52,471 nucleotides of DNA, taken from contig WGGC01000136.1 of NCBI GenBank assembly GCA_015491905.1, positions 1 to 52,471 of the forward strand, written 5' to 3'. The notes under the pieces were generated by a model. The model did not search any database. It worked only from the letters and a program-made list of their open reading frames with translations, and had not been told where the DNA came from. Below, piece after piece: positions 18,140-25,810 of this stretch (the stretch's first letter is position 1; every line of letters begins with the position of its first letter). This DNA is from Bacteroidales bacterium. Lineage in GTDB: Bacteria > Bacteroidota > Bacteroidia > Bacteroidales > F082. A program made the translations under genes and the position numbers.

Positions 18140-19357
18140 ATGAAAAAAATTACAATGTTTTTAGTGATGGCAGCAATGATAATTTCATCAGCAGTTTATG
18201 CAGGAGGATATCAGGTGCGCCTACAAGGAAACAAACAAACCGGAATGGGACTAATAGGTACACCTATGCGGTTTGGCGTTAGTTCTATGTTCTACAATCC
18301 TGGAGCACTTTCATTTATGAACGGAAAATTTGGTGTTGAAGCAGGAGGAAGTGCAATTTTTGCTAATGTTATTTATCAGGCATTTGGTAGCAATTACACA
18401 GCCCGGTCAAATAATCCTATGGGAACTCCCTTTTATTTTTATGCAGCAGGTAAATTAAACGAAAATATAACCCTGGGAATGGCTGTTTATACTCCATATG
18501 GCAGTGCAGCAAAATGGAATAATAACTGGGCACTAAAATTTTTAATCCAGAACATCTCACTTCGTGCCATATATTATCAACCTACGATTTCTATTAAACT
18601 AGGTGATAAATTAGGTATTGGTATTGGTTTTATTTATGTATCCGGAAATGTAAACTTAACTAAAGCCTTGAATTATGGTAGCAATTCTTATGTAAACCTA
18701 CAGGGATCAGCTAATAATTATGGCTTTAATGCCGGACTTCATTATAAAGCTTCTGATAAGCTATCTTTTGGAATTACTTACCGGTCTAAAATTAATATCA
18801 ACCTGAAAAATGGAAATGCAAAGTTTACCGTCCCGGCTTCTTTAAGCTCAATGATTCCTGCCAACAACCAATTTAATTCCAGTTTACCTCTGCCCTCTAA
18901 TTTAGATATTGGAATAGCCTATCAAATGAATGACAAGCTTTTAGTTGCCGCTGAATTTGACTGGGTTGGATGGGGTAGTTACGACACTCTTTCATTTACA
19001 TTTAAAAACAATCCGCAAATTTTAAATAATAAAAATCCCAGGTTATATAAAAACACCTTTACTCCTCGCATAGGACTGCAATATGTCTTTTCAGATAAGT
19101 TAACGCTACGAGCAGGTGCATTTTATGAAATAACACCGGTGAACAAAGATTACTTTTCACCCGAAACCCCTTCTTTAAATACTTTTGCTTATACTTTAGG
19201 AGCATCGTATAAGCCCTCCAAGCACCTAAGCATTGATTTATCATTCCTGCAACTCTTCGGAATGAAATCTTTAATGAGTTATACTCCTGCTAATGTAAGC
19301 GGATACTATAAAAGCAATACCGTTGTACCCGGAATAGGAATAAGTTATCATTTTTAA
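18140..19357 (+). CDS. FadL/OmpP1-family outer-membrane transporter
   Basis: The family moves long-chain fatty acids and other hydrophobic compounds across the outer membrane as a 14-stranded barrel. The 405 residues begin with a Sec signal peptide (MKKITMFLVMAAMIISSAVYA) and mature GGYQV. The N-terminal hatch region contains MFYNPGALSF, matching the family NPA-G/A-L motif. Many alternating beta strands follow, and the protein ends in a terminal phenylalanine (ISYHF), the usual outer-membrane barrel signal. It is followed after 21 bases by a GDSL lipoprotein gene, so the two are probably co-transcribed and may act together in lipid breakdown and uptake. Confidence 0.9.
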   Translation: MKKITMFLVMAAMIISSAVYAGGYQVRLQGNKQTGMGLIGTPMRFGVSSMFYNPGALSFMNGKFGVEAGGSAIFANVIYQAFGSNYTARSNNPMGTPFYFYAAGKLNENITLGMAVYTPYGSAAKWNNNWALKFLIQNISLRAIYYQPTISIKLGDKLGIGIGFIYVSGNVNLTKALNYGSNSYVNLQGSANNYGFNAGLHYKASDKLSFGITYRSKININLKNGNAKFTVPASLSSMIPANNQFNSSLPLPSNLDIGIAYQMNDKLLVAAEFDWVGWGSYDTLSFTFKNNPQILNNKNPRLYKNTFTPRIGLQYVFSDKLTLRAGAFYEITPVNKDYFSPETPSLNTFAYTLGASYKPSKHLSIDLSFLQLFGMKSLMSYTPANVSGYYKSNTVVPGIGISYHF

Positions 19358-19378
19358 ACAATATCTAAACTTAAGGCC

Positions 19379-20794
19379 ATGAAACGAAATATCAAAATAT
19401 TATTTTTCTCTGCACTTATTTTTCTGGCATCATGTCAGCCAAGTCTGAATACCTATAACCCCACGCCCGGAAGCGCAAAATTTACAAGCTATGTAGCCGT
19501 GGGAAATTCATTAACCGCCGGCTATGAGAGCGGAGCCTTGTTTATTTCCGGACAAAAATACTCTTGGGATAATATGTTGGCAACCCAAATGAAATCTGTT
19601 GGAATGTCGGCTCAGTTTAAAACTCCATATATGCCTACGGAAGATGGTGTAGGAGTTTCTGAAGGAGGAGGAACACCGGTTTTCAGAACAAAATTAATTT
19701 TAGGTTATTCCAAAGATTGCACAGGTAAAACCAGTTTAGGTCCGGTTCCTGCTAACCCAAATGCATCACAGGCGGCTCTTTACAAAGAAATAACAACTTC
19801 TGTTGCGTCTGGAGGTCCCTATAACAATTTGGGAATTCCCGGAATAAAAGTAACCGATTTGTTTTCTACTAAACTAGCACTTAGAAATCCTTTTTTTACA
19901 CGTATTTATAACCCATCCTTTGGCCCGGTATTATTAAACTATGCAAAAGAAGTAAACCCAACATTTTTTAGTTTGTGGATTGGAAATAATGACGTTCTGG
20001 GATATGCTGCATCAGGAGGTGTAGGTGACTTTATTACTCCTATGGATGGGCCGGAGGGAGTTGGATTTACAGCAAGTGCTACTGCCGCCGTTAAATACCT
20101 GGCTTCTATAACATCAGGAGGTGTAGTCGCTTCAATTCCTGATATAACCTCAATACCTTATTTTAACACTGTTCCTTATAATCCTATTCCAATAACCTCA
20201 CAAGCTCAGGCCGATCAGCTAAACGCCGCTTATGCACAGTATAATGGCTTTATGAAAGCTAATGGACTCCCTTACCGTATCAATTTCCACGTGGGAGCCA
20301 ATGCTATGGTTATTTCAGACCCTTCTATGCCTCTGCCTGACAGCCTCTCATTTTTAAAAATTCGACAAATAAAAAGCGATGAACTTGTTATGCTGGAAAT
20401 TCCAGGAGATTCATTGAAATGTGCTTTTTGGGGAACAGTAAAACCTGTTCCTGATCAATATGTTCTTACGGAAAGTGAAATAAGCAAAGTTCAAACTGCT
20501 ATTCAAAATTATAATACTGTTTTAAAAAACCTTGCAAACCAATATAGTCTGGCTTATGTTGACTTCTATACAATTCTGAAAAGTGTTGAAAAAAAGGGAA
20601 TCACAGAAGACGGAATTCTTTTTACCACTAAATTTATTACCGGCAACCTCTTTTCATTTGATGGAGTACATTTAACTCCTCAGGGAAATGGGGTGGTAGC
20701 TAATTATTTTATTGATGCTATAAATGCGAAATACGGTTCAAATATTCCTAAAGTGGTAGTCAGTGAAATTCCGGGAATACAATTCCCAAATTAA
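19379..20794 (+). CDS. SGNH/GDSL-family hydrolase lipoprotein
   Basis: This is a 471-residue lipoprotein with signal peptide and lipobox FLASC (C19). The SGNH blocks are clear: block I VAVGNSLTAGY with the nucleophile S44, block III WIGNNDVLG with the oxyanion asparagine, and block V DGVHLTPQG with D428 and H431. It is probably an esterase or lipase on the cell surface or in the periplasm. It is longer than a minimal SGNH domain (about 200 residues) because of insertions between blocks. It sits directly behind the FadL-type transporter, which suggests that released fatty acids are taken up by its neighbour. It ends at a strong shared terminator. Confidence 0.9.
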   Translation: MKRNIKILFFSALIFLASCQPSLNTYNPTPGSAKFTSYVAVGNSLTAGYESGALFISGQKYSWDNMLATQMKSVGMSAQFKTPYMPTEDGVGVSEGGGTPVFRTKLILGYSKDCTGKTSLGPVPANPNASQAALYKEITTSVASGGPYNNLGIPGIKVTDLFSTKLALRNPFFTRIYNPSFGPVLLNYAKEVNPTFFSLWIGNNDVLGYAASGGVGDFITPMDGPEGVGFTASATAAVKYLASITSGGVVASIPDITSIPYFNTVPYNPIPITSQAQADQLNAAYAQYNGFMKANGLPYRINFHVGANAMVISDPSMPLPDSLSFLKIRQIKSDELVMLEIPGDSLKCAFWGTVKPVPDQYVLTESEISKVQTAIQNYNTVLKNLANQYSLAYVDFYTILKSVEKKGITEDGILFTTKFITGNLFSFDGVHLTPQGNGVVANYFIDAINAKYGSNIPKVVVSEIPGIQFPN

Positions 20795-20816
20795 AACATC
20801 TGTTTTAATTATTTCA

Positions 20817-20856
20817 TATAATCACAGGGCGACATAATATGTCGCCCTGATTATAT
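20817..20856. terminator. Bidirectional terminator between the GDSL lipoprotein and flavoprotein genes
   Basis: CAGGGCGACAT (20825-20835) and its exact complement (20839-20849) form an 11-bp stem with a 3-base loop, extended by ATAAT/ATTAT after a two-base bulge. It sits between two converging genes. Confidence 0.85.
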
Positions 20857-20867
20857 AATGTTATTTT

Positions 20868-22250
20868 TTACATTAATTTTCTGGCAGCCTTTGAAATGCC
20901 TTCGGAAGCCATAGGATGTTGATCAGCATATCGTGCCAAATCAAATACTGTTAAACCTTGCTGTACTGCCAATCCAAGTTCACCGATTAAATTAGCAGCA
21001 TCAATACCGATAACCCAGGCACCAATTAATTTCATGGTATCCTTATCAAAAAACTCTCTTATTTCCCCTTCTCTTTCATCATAAATTTGTGCTCTGGAGT
21101 CTCCTTTAAAACTATAAGCTGTTTCAATCAATGAAATTCCTCTTTCTTTGGCCGCAGATGGTAAAACACCAACAAAAGCCATTTCCGGAAATGTAAAAAC
21201 TGTGGCAGGAACCGCCTCAAAGTTCATATAATCTATAGGAACATTTCCAGCAAGAATATTGTTTGCGACTACCAGTGATTGTCTTACCGCAGAGTGGAAT
21301 AACATAGAACGACCATTTACATCTCCCGGAGCATAAATATGAGAAAAATTGGTTTGCAATGCGTTGTTAACCAGTATTCGTCCCTTTTCAGTTTTTATTC
21401 CAATCTCCGTAATACCTTCAGGAATTACAGGATGTCTGCCAATGGCCATCATTACCAGTTCCGAATTAATAGTTTTTTTCTGATTGCTATGAACAAAACT
21501 CAAATCAAACCCGGAAGCTGCTTTGTTAACCTCTTCAACTTTAGCATTAAGGATAATTTTGATGTTTGGGTTCAGCATCCTTTGAAGTTCTTCAGAAAGT
21601 CGTGGTTCCATGGTAGGTAAAATACGATCCATCATTTCAATAACAGTTACTTTTACTCCCAATTCACAAAATATTGATGCTGTTTCCAAACCTATATACC
21701 CTCCTCCTATAATTGTCAATGATTTTGGTAATTCGGATAAATTCGGATGCAACGCATAAACATCTCTGGAGGTTATACATAATTCTGCTCCTTTTATCGG
21801 AGGCATAACTATATCTGCACCTGAAGCAATAATAATTTGCTGTGCCAAAAATATTTTATTACCTGATTCCGTTTCAACTGATACCTTATGAGAATCAACT
21901 AATGAAGCCTTTCCCTTTATAAGTTGAATATTATCAGGAAATTCTTCTAATTCCTTTTGATGCTGATTGTAACGGATATCCTGCACATAATCTTTATGCG
22001 AAACCATCTGTTTATAACTAAATTTTAACGCCCCGGAAAGTCCAAATTTTTCAGGAAAACGACTTTGTTTGTATATACCGGTAACTTCTCTTAAAGCTTT
22101 TGAAGGCACACACCCTTCGGCCAGGCAATTTCCACTCATCACCCCTTTGGTGTCTATCATAATCACTTTTTTCCCGGCTTTTGCCAACCGGAATGCCGCC
22201 GGATATGCTCCCCCGCCGGCTCCTATAGTTATTACATCTATTTGCGTCAT
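20868..22250 (-). CDS. Dihydrolipoyl dehydrogenase-like FAD disulfide oxidoreductase
   Basis: This is a 460-residue pyridine-nucleotide disulfide oxidoreductase. The FAD-binding motif GAGGGAYPAA lies near 10-19, the redox pair is GNCLAEGCVPSKA (C42, C47), the second dinucleotide fold is TIIGGGYIGLETASIF, the FAD site is IYAPGDVNG, and the active-site HPMASEG holds H445 and E450. These match dihydrolipoyl dehydrogenase and its relatives such as mercuric or glutathione reductases. No 2-oxoacid dehydrogenase genes are near, so the partner is not known. I use the ATG at 22250 because the family N-terminus begins there, and a -7 element (22281-22288) overlaps the longer reading. Confidence 0.88.
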   Translation of the reverse strand: MTQIDVITIGAGGGAYPAAFRLAKAGKKVIMIDTKGVMSGNCLAEGCVPSKALREVTGIYKQSRFPEKFGLSGALKFSYKQMVSHKDYVQDIRYNQHQKELEEFPDNIQLIKGKASLVDSHKVSVETESGNKIFLAQQIIIASGADIVMPPIKGAELCITSRDVYALHPNLSELPKSLTIIGGGYIGLETASIFCELGVKVTVIEMMDRILPTMEPRLSEELQRMLNPNIKIILNAKVEEVNKAASGFDLSFVHSNQKKTINSELVMMAIGRHPVIPEGITEIGIKTEKGRILVNNALQTNFSHIYAPGDVNGRSMLFHSAVRQSLVVANNILAGNVPIDYMNFEAVPATVFTFPEMAFVGVLPSAAKERGISLIETAYSFKGDSRAQIYDEREGEIREFFDKDTMKLIGAWVIGIDAANLIGELGLAVQQGLTVFDLARYADQHPMASEGISKAARKLM

Positions 22251-22280
22251 CTTTATTCTGTGTTTTATTACCTTTATTAA

Positions 22281-22288
22281 CAAATATA
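22281..22288 (-). promoter_or_regulatory. -7 element for the flavoprotein (TATATTTG on the minus strand)
   Basis: The plus strand reads CAAATATA. Its position 30 bases before 22250 supports the downstream start codon. Confidence 0.45.
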
Positions 22289-22354
22289 AATATGTTTTTT
22301 AAAAGGTCCTGTTAAAAATTATTAATACTTTCTTACCTTATGAATATATTATAG

Positions 22355-22362
22355 TATTTTTG
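22355..22362 (+). promoter_or_regulatory. -7 element for the FmdE-like gene (TATTTTTG)
   Basis: An exact TAnnTTTG match, 45 bases before the start codon. Confidence 0.45.
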
Positions 22363-22407
22363 TACATAATTTCTTGATTTAAACAACGACTAAACTTATA
22401 TTCTAAA

Positions 22408-22995
22408 ATGAAATATCCGGATTTTTTTAACACCATTTCCCCCATAATATTAAAAGATGATCTTGCCAAATTTTTAGGATCTTCACAAGATGGAATAATA
22501 GAAATTTCCTATCTGGAAATTGTAAAAATGGCAGGTCATAGTTGTGGGGTAACAAGTGGCACATATATAATGGCACAAAAAGGGTTAAAAGCACTTTATG
22601 GAAACGATTTTCCAAAAAGAGGAGAAATAAAAGTAGAATTACAAAAAAACCTTGAAGAGGGTAATACAGGTGTTTTTGGTTCTGTTATGTCCAATATTAC
22701 AGGCGCTACAACAAACATGGGATTTGGAGGTATTCAGGGGAAATTTAATCGACGCAATCTGATGTTTTTTGGAGCAGATATTCCTTCTGATATCCGGTTA
22801 ACACGGCTCGACACTGGTAAAAGTGTAGATTTATATTACACCCCCGGAAAAGTAGTCAATCCAAGAGATATTTTAATGTCTGCCATTGGCCCCAACAGCA
22901 CCGAAGAATCAAAGAAAACATTTCCTGTACGCTGGCAGGAAATGGTGAAAACCATATTTAATAATGCTGATGAAGTGGTTATGGTAAAAGAATAG
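22408..22995 (+). CDS. FmdE-like protein of unknown function
   Basis: This is a 195-residue soluble protein with no signal peptide. YLEIVKMAGHSCGVTSGTYI near residues 35-54 resembles the start of the FmdE fold (formylmethanofuran dehydrogenase subunit E-like), where a G-H-x-C motif begins a metal- or substrate-binding helix. It continues with RGEIKVEL, SNITGATTNMGFGGIQGKF and YYTPGKVVNP, and ends in a helical segment around WQEMVKTIF. Only one cysteine, in HSCG, is visible, so an Fe-S or zinc ribbon like that of longer FmdE proteins is absent. In Bacteroidetes such stand-alone forms have no assigned job as far as I know. It faces the AcfC gene across 33 bases. Confidence 0.55.
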   Translation: MKYPDFFNTISPIILKDDLAKFLGSSQDGIIEISYLEIVKMAGHSCGVTSGTYIMAQKGLKALYGNDFPKRGEIKVELQKNLEEGNTGVFGSVMSNITGATTNMGFGGIQGKFNRRNLMFFGADIPSDIRLTRLDTGKSVDLYYTPGKVVNPRDILMSAIGPNSTEESKKTFPVRWQEMVKTIFNNADEVVMVKE

Positions 22996-23028
22996 CCTGA
23001 ATACTAGAGATTTTTTTAATCAAAAAAA

Positions 23029-23784
23029 TTATTGCCATCCCCATTTTTCAAAAATTGGTTTTATTTTTTTATTTTTAAGATAATTGAATAATTCTCTTGC
23101 TGCTTTATTTTTTTTCCCTTTTTGGGTTAAAGCAATCCCGAAATCTCTATATATGGTATATTGCTTTTTTAATGGAACAAAATCTGCGAGTTGTGGGTTA
23201 GATATCTGCCATATATTCCAGGTTATCCACACATCAATCCCGTTATTTTTTATCCATTCTTTTTTTGCTACACCACTATTGTCAGCGAATAAAACAATAT
23301 TTTTTCTTATCTTCTTTAACAATTCTATATTTTGTGATTTTCCTATCATATCTTCCCAAACCCCTGTAAGTCCGGCACCATGAACTACCAATATTTTCAC
23401 TCCCGGTTTTGCAAGGTCATAAAGACTTTTAATTTTTTTAGGATTTCCGGGGCGCACCAACAAACCGGATTTACGCAAGTAAAGTGGTGTTATGGAAGAG
23501 GTGATAATTTCCTTATTAAAAATACGAATAAAGTTTGTCATCATAAACTCAGCACCACTATAAATAATATCAGCTTTTATTTTGGCCTGTTCTTTCCATT
23601 TTTTTAAAGGGCCTTTTGTTACTTCAATTATTTCATTATTATTTTGACCATATATTTTTGCAACCTCATTAATTGCCGGATAGGGCCCTCCCGGACCGTA
23701 AATATAAACTGTATCAGATTGTGCGCTCATTTTTAAAAGGATGAAAAAAAAGCCCATCACTAAGATTATTCGAATATTCTTCAT
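23029..23784 (-). CDS. acfC: AcfC-type periplasmic substrate-binding protein
   Basis: This 251-residue type-2 periplasmic binding protein resembles accessory colonization factor AcfC, a relative of molybdate/sulfate-binding proteins. Signal peptide MKNIRIILVMGFFFILLK is followed by SA-Q cleavage. Family stretches are VYIYGPGGPYPAINEVA near 26, DIIYSGAEFMMTNFI, TPLYLRKSGLLVRPGNPK, VVHGAGLTGVWEDM, IDVWITWNIWQISNPQLADF and FEKWGW at the end. I chose the ATG at 23784 because the signal peptide starts there; the longer reading to 23895 overlaps the upstream gene. No ABC permease or ATPase is adjacent, so it may act as a sensor or binding protein with a distant transporter. It follows the cytochrome P460-like gene, probably in one transcript. 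Confidence 0.85.
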   Translation of the reverse strand: MKNIRIILVMGFFFILLKMSAQSDTVYIYGPGGPYPAINEVAKIYGQNNNEIIEVTKGPLKKWKEQAKIKADIIYSGAEFMMTNFIRIFNKEIITSSITPLYLRKSGLLVRPGNPKKIKSLYDLAKPGVKILVVHGAGLTGVWEDMIGKSQNIELLKKIRKNIVLFADNSGVAKKEWIKNNGIDVWITWNIWQISNPQLADFVPLKKQYTIYRDFGIALTQKGKKNKAARELFNYLKNKKIKPIFEKWGWQ

Positions 23785-23857
23785 GTGTTTAAAATTTAAT
23801 ATAATATAACTTAGAAAAAAATTAAACTTTATAATTCTTTTCTTTAATAAAACATTT

Positions 23858-24397
23858 TTAATGCAAACTTTGATATTTACTAAACAAAAAATCATTTTGT
23901 TTAGCTAAATTATGACAGGAAATACAAGATTGAGTTCCTTTTGCCCACACAGTATATTTTCCTTTATTTTTCACGAACCGGGCATATCCCCAATTCCCGG
24001 GATTATCAGGGAATCTATGAATGTCTTTTATCATATATTCTACTCTTTGGAGCGTTCCCGCTTCCAGGGCAGGATTAAAATTTTTCATTTTTTTCACTTT
24101 CCACCCTATTTTTACAACAATGCTTCCCTCAGGAAGCGGTAATTTATTTTTCTTTAATGCACGGTATGCTTTTTTATTACCTAATATATATCGTATCTCT
24201 TGTTTGTCGGTGCGGAAATGAGTAGCTATTATCTTGTAGTTTTCATATCCTTCAATTTCTTTAAACTTTAATTTATTTCCCGGCATTGTTAAATCTGAAA
24301 TCTCTTTGGATGGAAACTTATGTTTTATATTTATAGAGCATGCAGAAAATAATACCAAAGATAAAAAGATAATAAAGAACATATTTTTATTATTCAT
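23858..24397 (-). CDS. Cytochrome P460-like c-haem lipoprotein
   Basis: This is a 179-residue exported lipoprotein with lipobox LFSAC (C20). The single haem c motif CISCH (C158, C161, H162) lies near the C-terminus, and LPLPEGSIVVKIGWK, NWGYARF and TVWAKGTQSCISCHN fit the cytochrome P460 family, whose characterised members oxidise hydroxylamine or bind NO. In those enzymes a lysine crosslinks to the haem; lysines are present (for example K96 and K100) but I cannot assign the equivalent. The gene precedes acfC by 73 bases on the same strand. Its function here is unknown; nitrosative stress or electron transfer at the cell surface are possible. Confidence 0.78.
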   Translation of the reverse strand: MNNKNMFFIIFLSLVLFSACSINIKHKFPSKEISDLTMPGNKLKFKEIEGYENYKIIATHFRTDKQEIRYILGNKKAYRALKKNKLPLPEGSIVVKIGWKVKKMKNFNPALEAGTLQRVEYMIKDIHRFPDNPGNWGYARFVKNKGKYTVWAKGTQSCISCHNLAKQNDFLFSKYQSLH

Positions 24398-24538
24398 ATG
24401 TTTAAAATTTTGTATTTAATTGGTTAAATGCAACTCACTATTATTGAATAATAGCTTATCAAAATGTTTTAATAATTATTTAATGCCGGACTTTTTATAA
24501 AAGCTTTATTTATGAAGGATGCATTAAAAATAATTATG

Positions 24539-24590
24539 AATAAAAAATCCGGCTTGTCACAAATCAATTTTAAATTAGAACAAGCCGGAT
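24539..24590 (-). terminator. Rho-independent terminator after the Lipoprotein_15-type gene
   Basis: ATCCGGCTTGT (24547-24557) pairs perfectly with ACAAGCCGGAT (24580-24590). On the minus strand the stem is followed by six T. It separates the duplicated lipoprotein from the P460-acfC unit, so these two units are probably transcribed separately. Confidence 0.88.
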
Positions 24591-24630
24591 GAAAGAAAGT
24601 GAAACCGGAATTTAAAAGCAGATGACAGCC

Positions 24631-25500
24631 TTAATAACCATATCCACCATTTCCGGAAACTTTTGGTGCAGATGGTGTAGATAAATTAACTACCGGCCAA
24701 ATACCAGGTTTTGGTATACTTACACCTGTTGTTAATCCTCTTTTTGTATCGTTTTCACGATAATATAAAGGCCACCCTTTATAGGTCATCTGTTTTTTAC
24801 CAAATACTGTAATCTGAGAAAAGTCAGCTTTACTAAAAGTTGAAGGAACAGCTCCCAACGGGGCTTCATAAATAGGCCAGTCACCATTATGAGCGGCATT
24901 CGCACTGGTAAATGCTTTTGTATAGTTATTTACGTTAGCGCTATCTTTAACAAAACGGTAAAGAGTTCTTCCATATGCATCTGTTAAATACGATGTTAAC
25001 CCGGTTCCGGGAGTATAATCTGAAAGATATTTTACACCATCAAGACCTACTAATTGATTAACAGCTAACATTACTGAGTAGTCAGGCTTTGCAACAAACC
25101 ACACATTTTTAACACCTTCTCCATTTACATCTCCTTTGGCATGATCATTAGCAAAATAATACAATGGCCATCCTTTGTAGGTTGTTTGTTTTTTTCCATC
25201 TGGACGAGTAATAACTCCAAAATCAGAAGCTTTTAAACCTGTACCTATATAAGGTGATGCGTTATAATATATAGGCCAGGTAGTAACACATCCGTCAACA
25301 CAAGCTGACTGTCCATCTGCATCTTTAGAAAAGAAATATAATGTCATTCCCTTTTCATCAGTTAATATTTTACCTAATGTGGTATTTGTTTCAATATATA
25401 AACCAGGTTTTGGTGCAGGAGTTGTAGTTGTTTTTTTACAAGCAGAAAAGAAAACCAAACTTCCGGCAAGTAGTAAAGAAAATAATACGATTTTTTTCAT
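24631..25500 (-). CDS. Lipoprotein with two Lipoprotein_15/COG4315-type repeats
   Basis: This is a 289-residue lipoprotein with signal peptide and lipobox FFSAC (C21) followed by a K/T/P-rich linker. Two copies of a secreted repeat follow. Copy 1 runs from LTDEKGMTLYFFSKD through CVDGCVTTWPIYY to TTYKGWPLYYFAND. Copy 2 runs from LTDAYGRTLYRFVKD through GDWPIYEAP to MTYKGWPLYYREND. Copy 1 keeps the cysteine pair before W-P; copy 2 has lost it. The family has no well-defined function but often accompanies exported redox proteins. The start at 25500 begins the signal peptide; a longer reading to 25584 adds nothing. The gene diverges from the Cache-LytTR regulator with a candidate operator between them. 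Confidence 0.82.
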   Translation of the reverse strand: MKKIVLFSLLLAGSLVFFSACKKTTTTPAPKPGLYIETNTTLGKILTDEKGMTLYFFSKDADGQSACVDGCVTTWPIYYNASPYIGTGLKASDFGVITRPDGKKQTTYKGWPLYYFANDHAKGDVNGEGVKNVWFVAKPDYSVMLAVNQLVGLDGVKYLSDYTPGTGLTSYLTDAYGRTLYRFVKDSANVNNYTKAFTSANAAHNGDWPIYEAPLGAVPSTFSKADFSQITVFGKKQMTYKGWPLYYRENDTKRGLTTGVSIPKPGIWPVVNLSTPSAPKVSGNGGYGY

Positions 25501-25652
25501 TTTTTTAAATTTTAATGACTTAATAATTTTTAGTAACACTTTTGAATGCAAATAAACAATGGTTTTAAAGTATTTGAAAAACATTTTGATTAAAAAGACT
25601 TTATGCGTTGCTTAAGTGGTGATAATTATGTTTAAAGGCAAAAAAGATATGG

Positions 25653-25684
25653 CTGAAATGGCATTTTTACCGACTGAAATGGCA
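25653..25684. promoter_or_regulatory. Candidate LytTR operator: two perfect 11-bp direct repeats 21 bp apart
   Basis: CTGAAATGGCA occurs at 25653-25663 and again at 25674-25684, exactly two helical turns apart. On the minus strand each copy contains CCATTTCAG, which fits the 9-base half-sites (with 12-base spacers) bound by LytTR regulators such as ComE and AgrA. The pair sits in the gap between the LytTR gene (start 127 bases away) and the duplicated lipoprotein gene (start 153 bases away). Read on the minus strand, the repeats face the lipoprotein gene, which is the likelier target. I saw no third copy elsewhere in the window. Confidence 0.72.
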
Positions 25685-25810
25685 ATAAATGCTACTAAAA
25701 AATAAACTTTTAAAAGAATAAGTTAAATAAAAAAGAATATTTATACTTTTAAGCATTATAAAATAATATTATATTGCCATTATTAGTTTAATCAACATTG
25801 ACAAAATATT

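Noticed and set aside
22996-23028. A/T hairpin between the FmdE-like and AcfC genes as a terminator
   Set aside because: The stem is made only of A-T pairs from homopolymer runs, so it is too weak to support.
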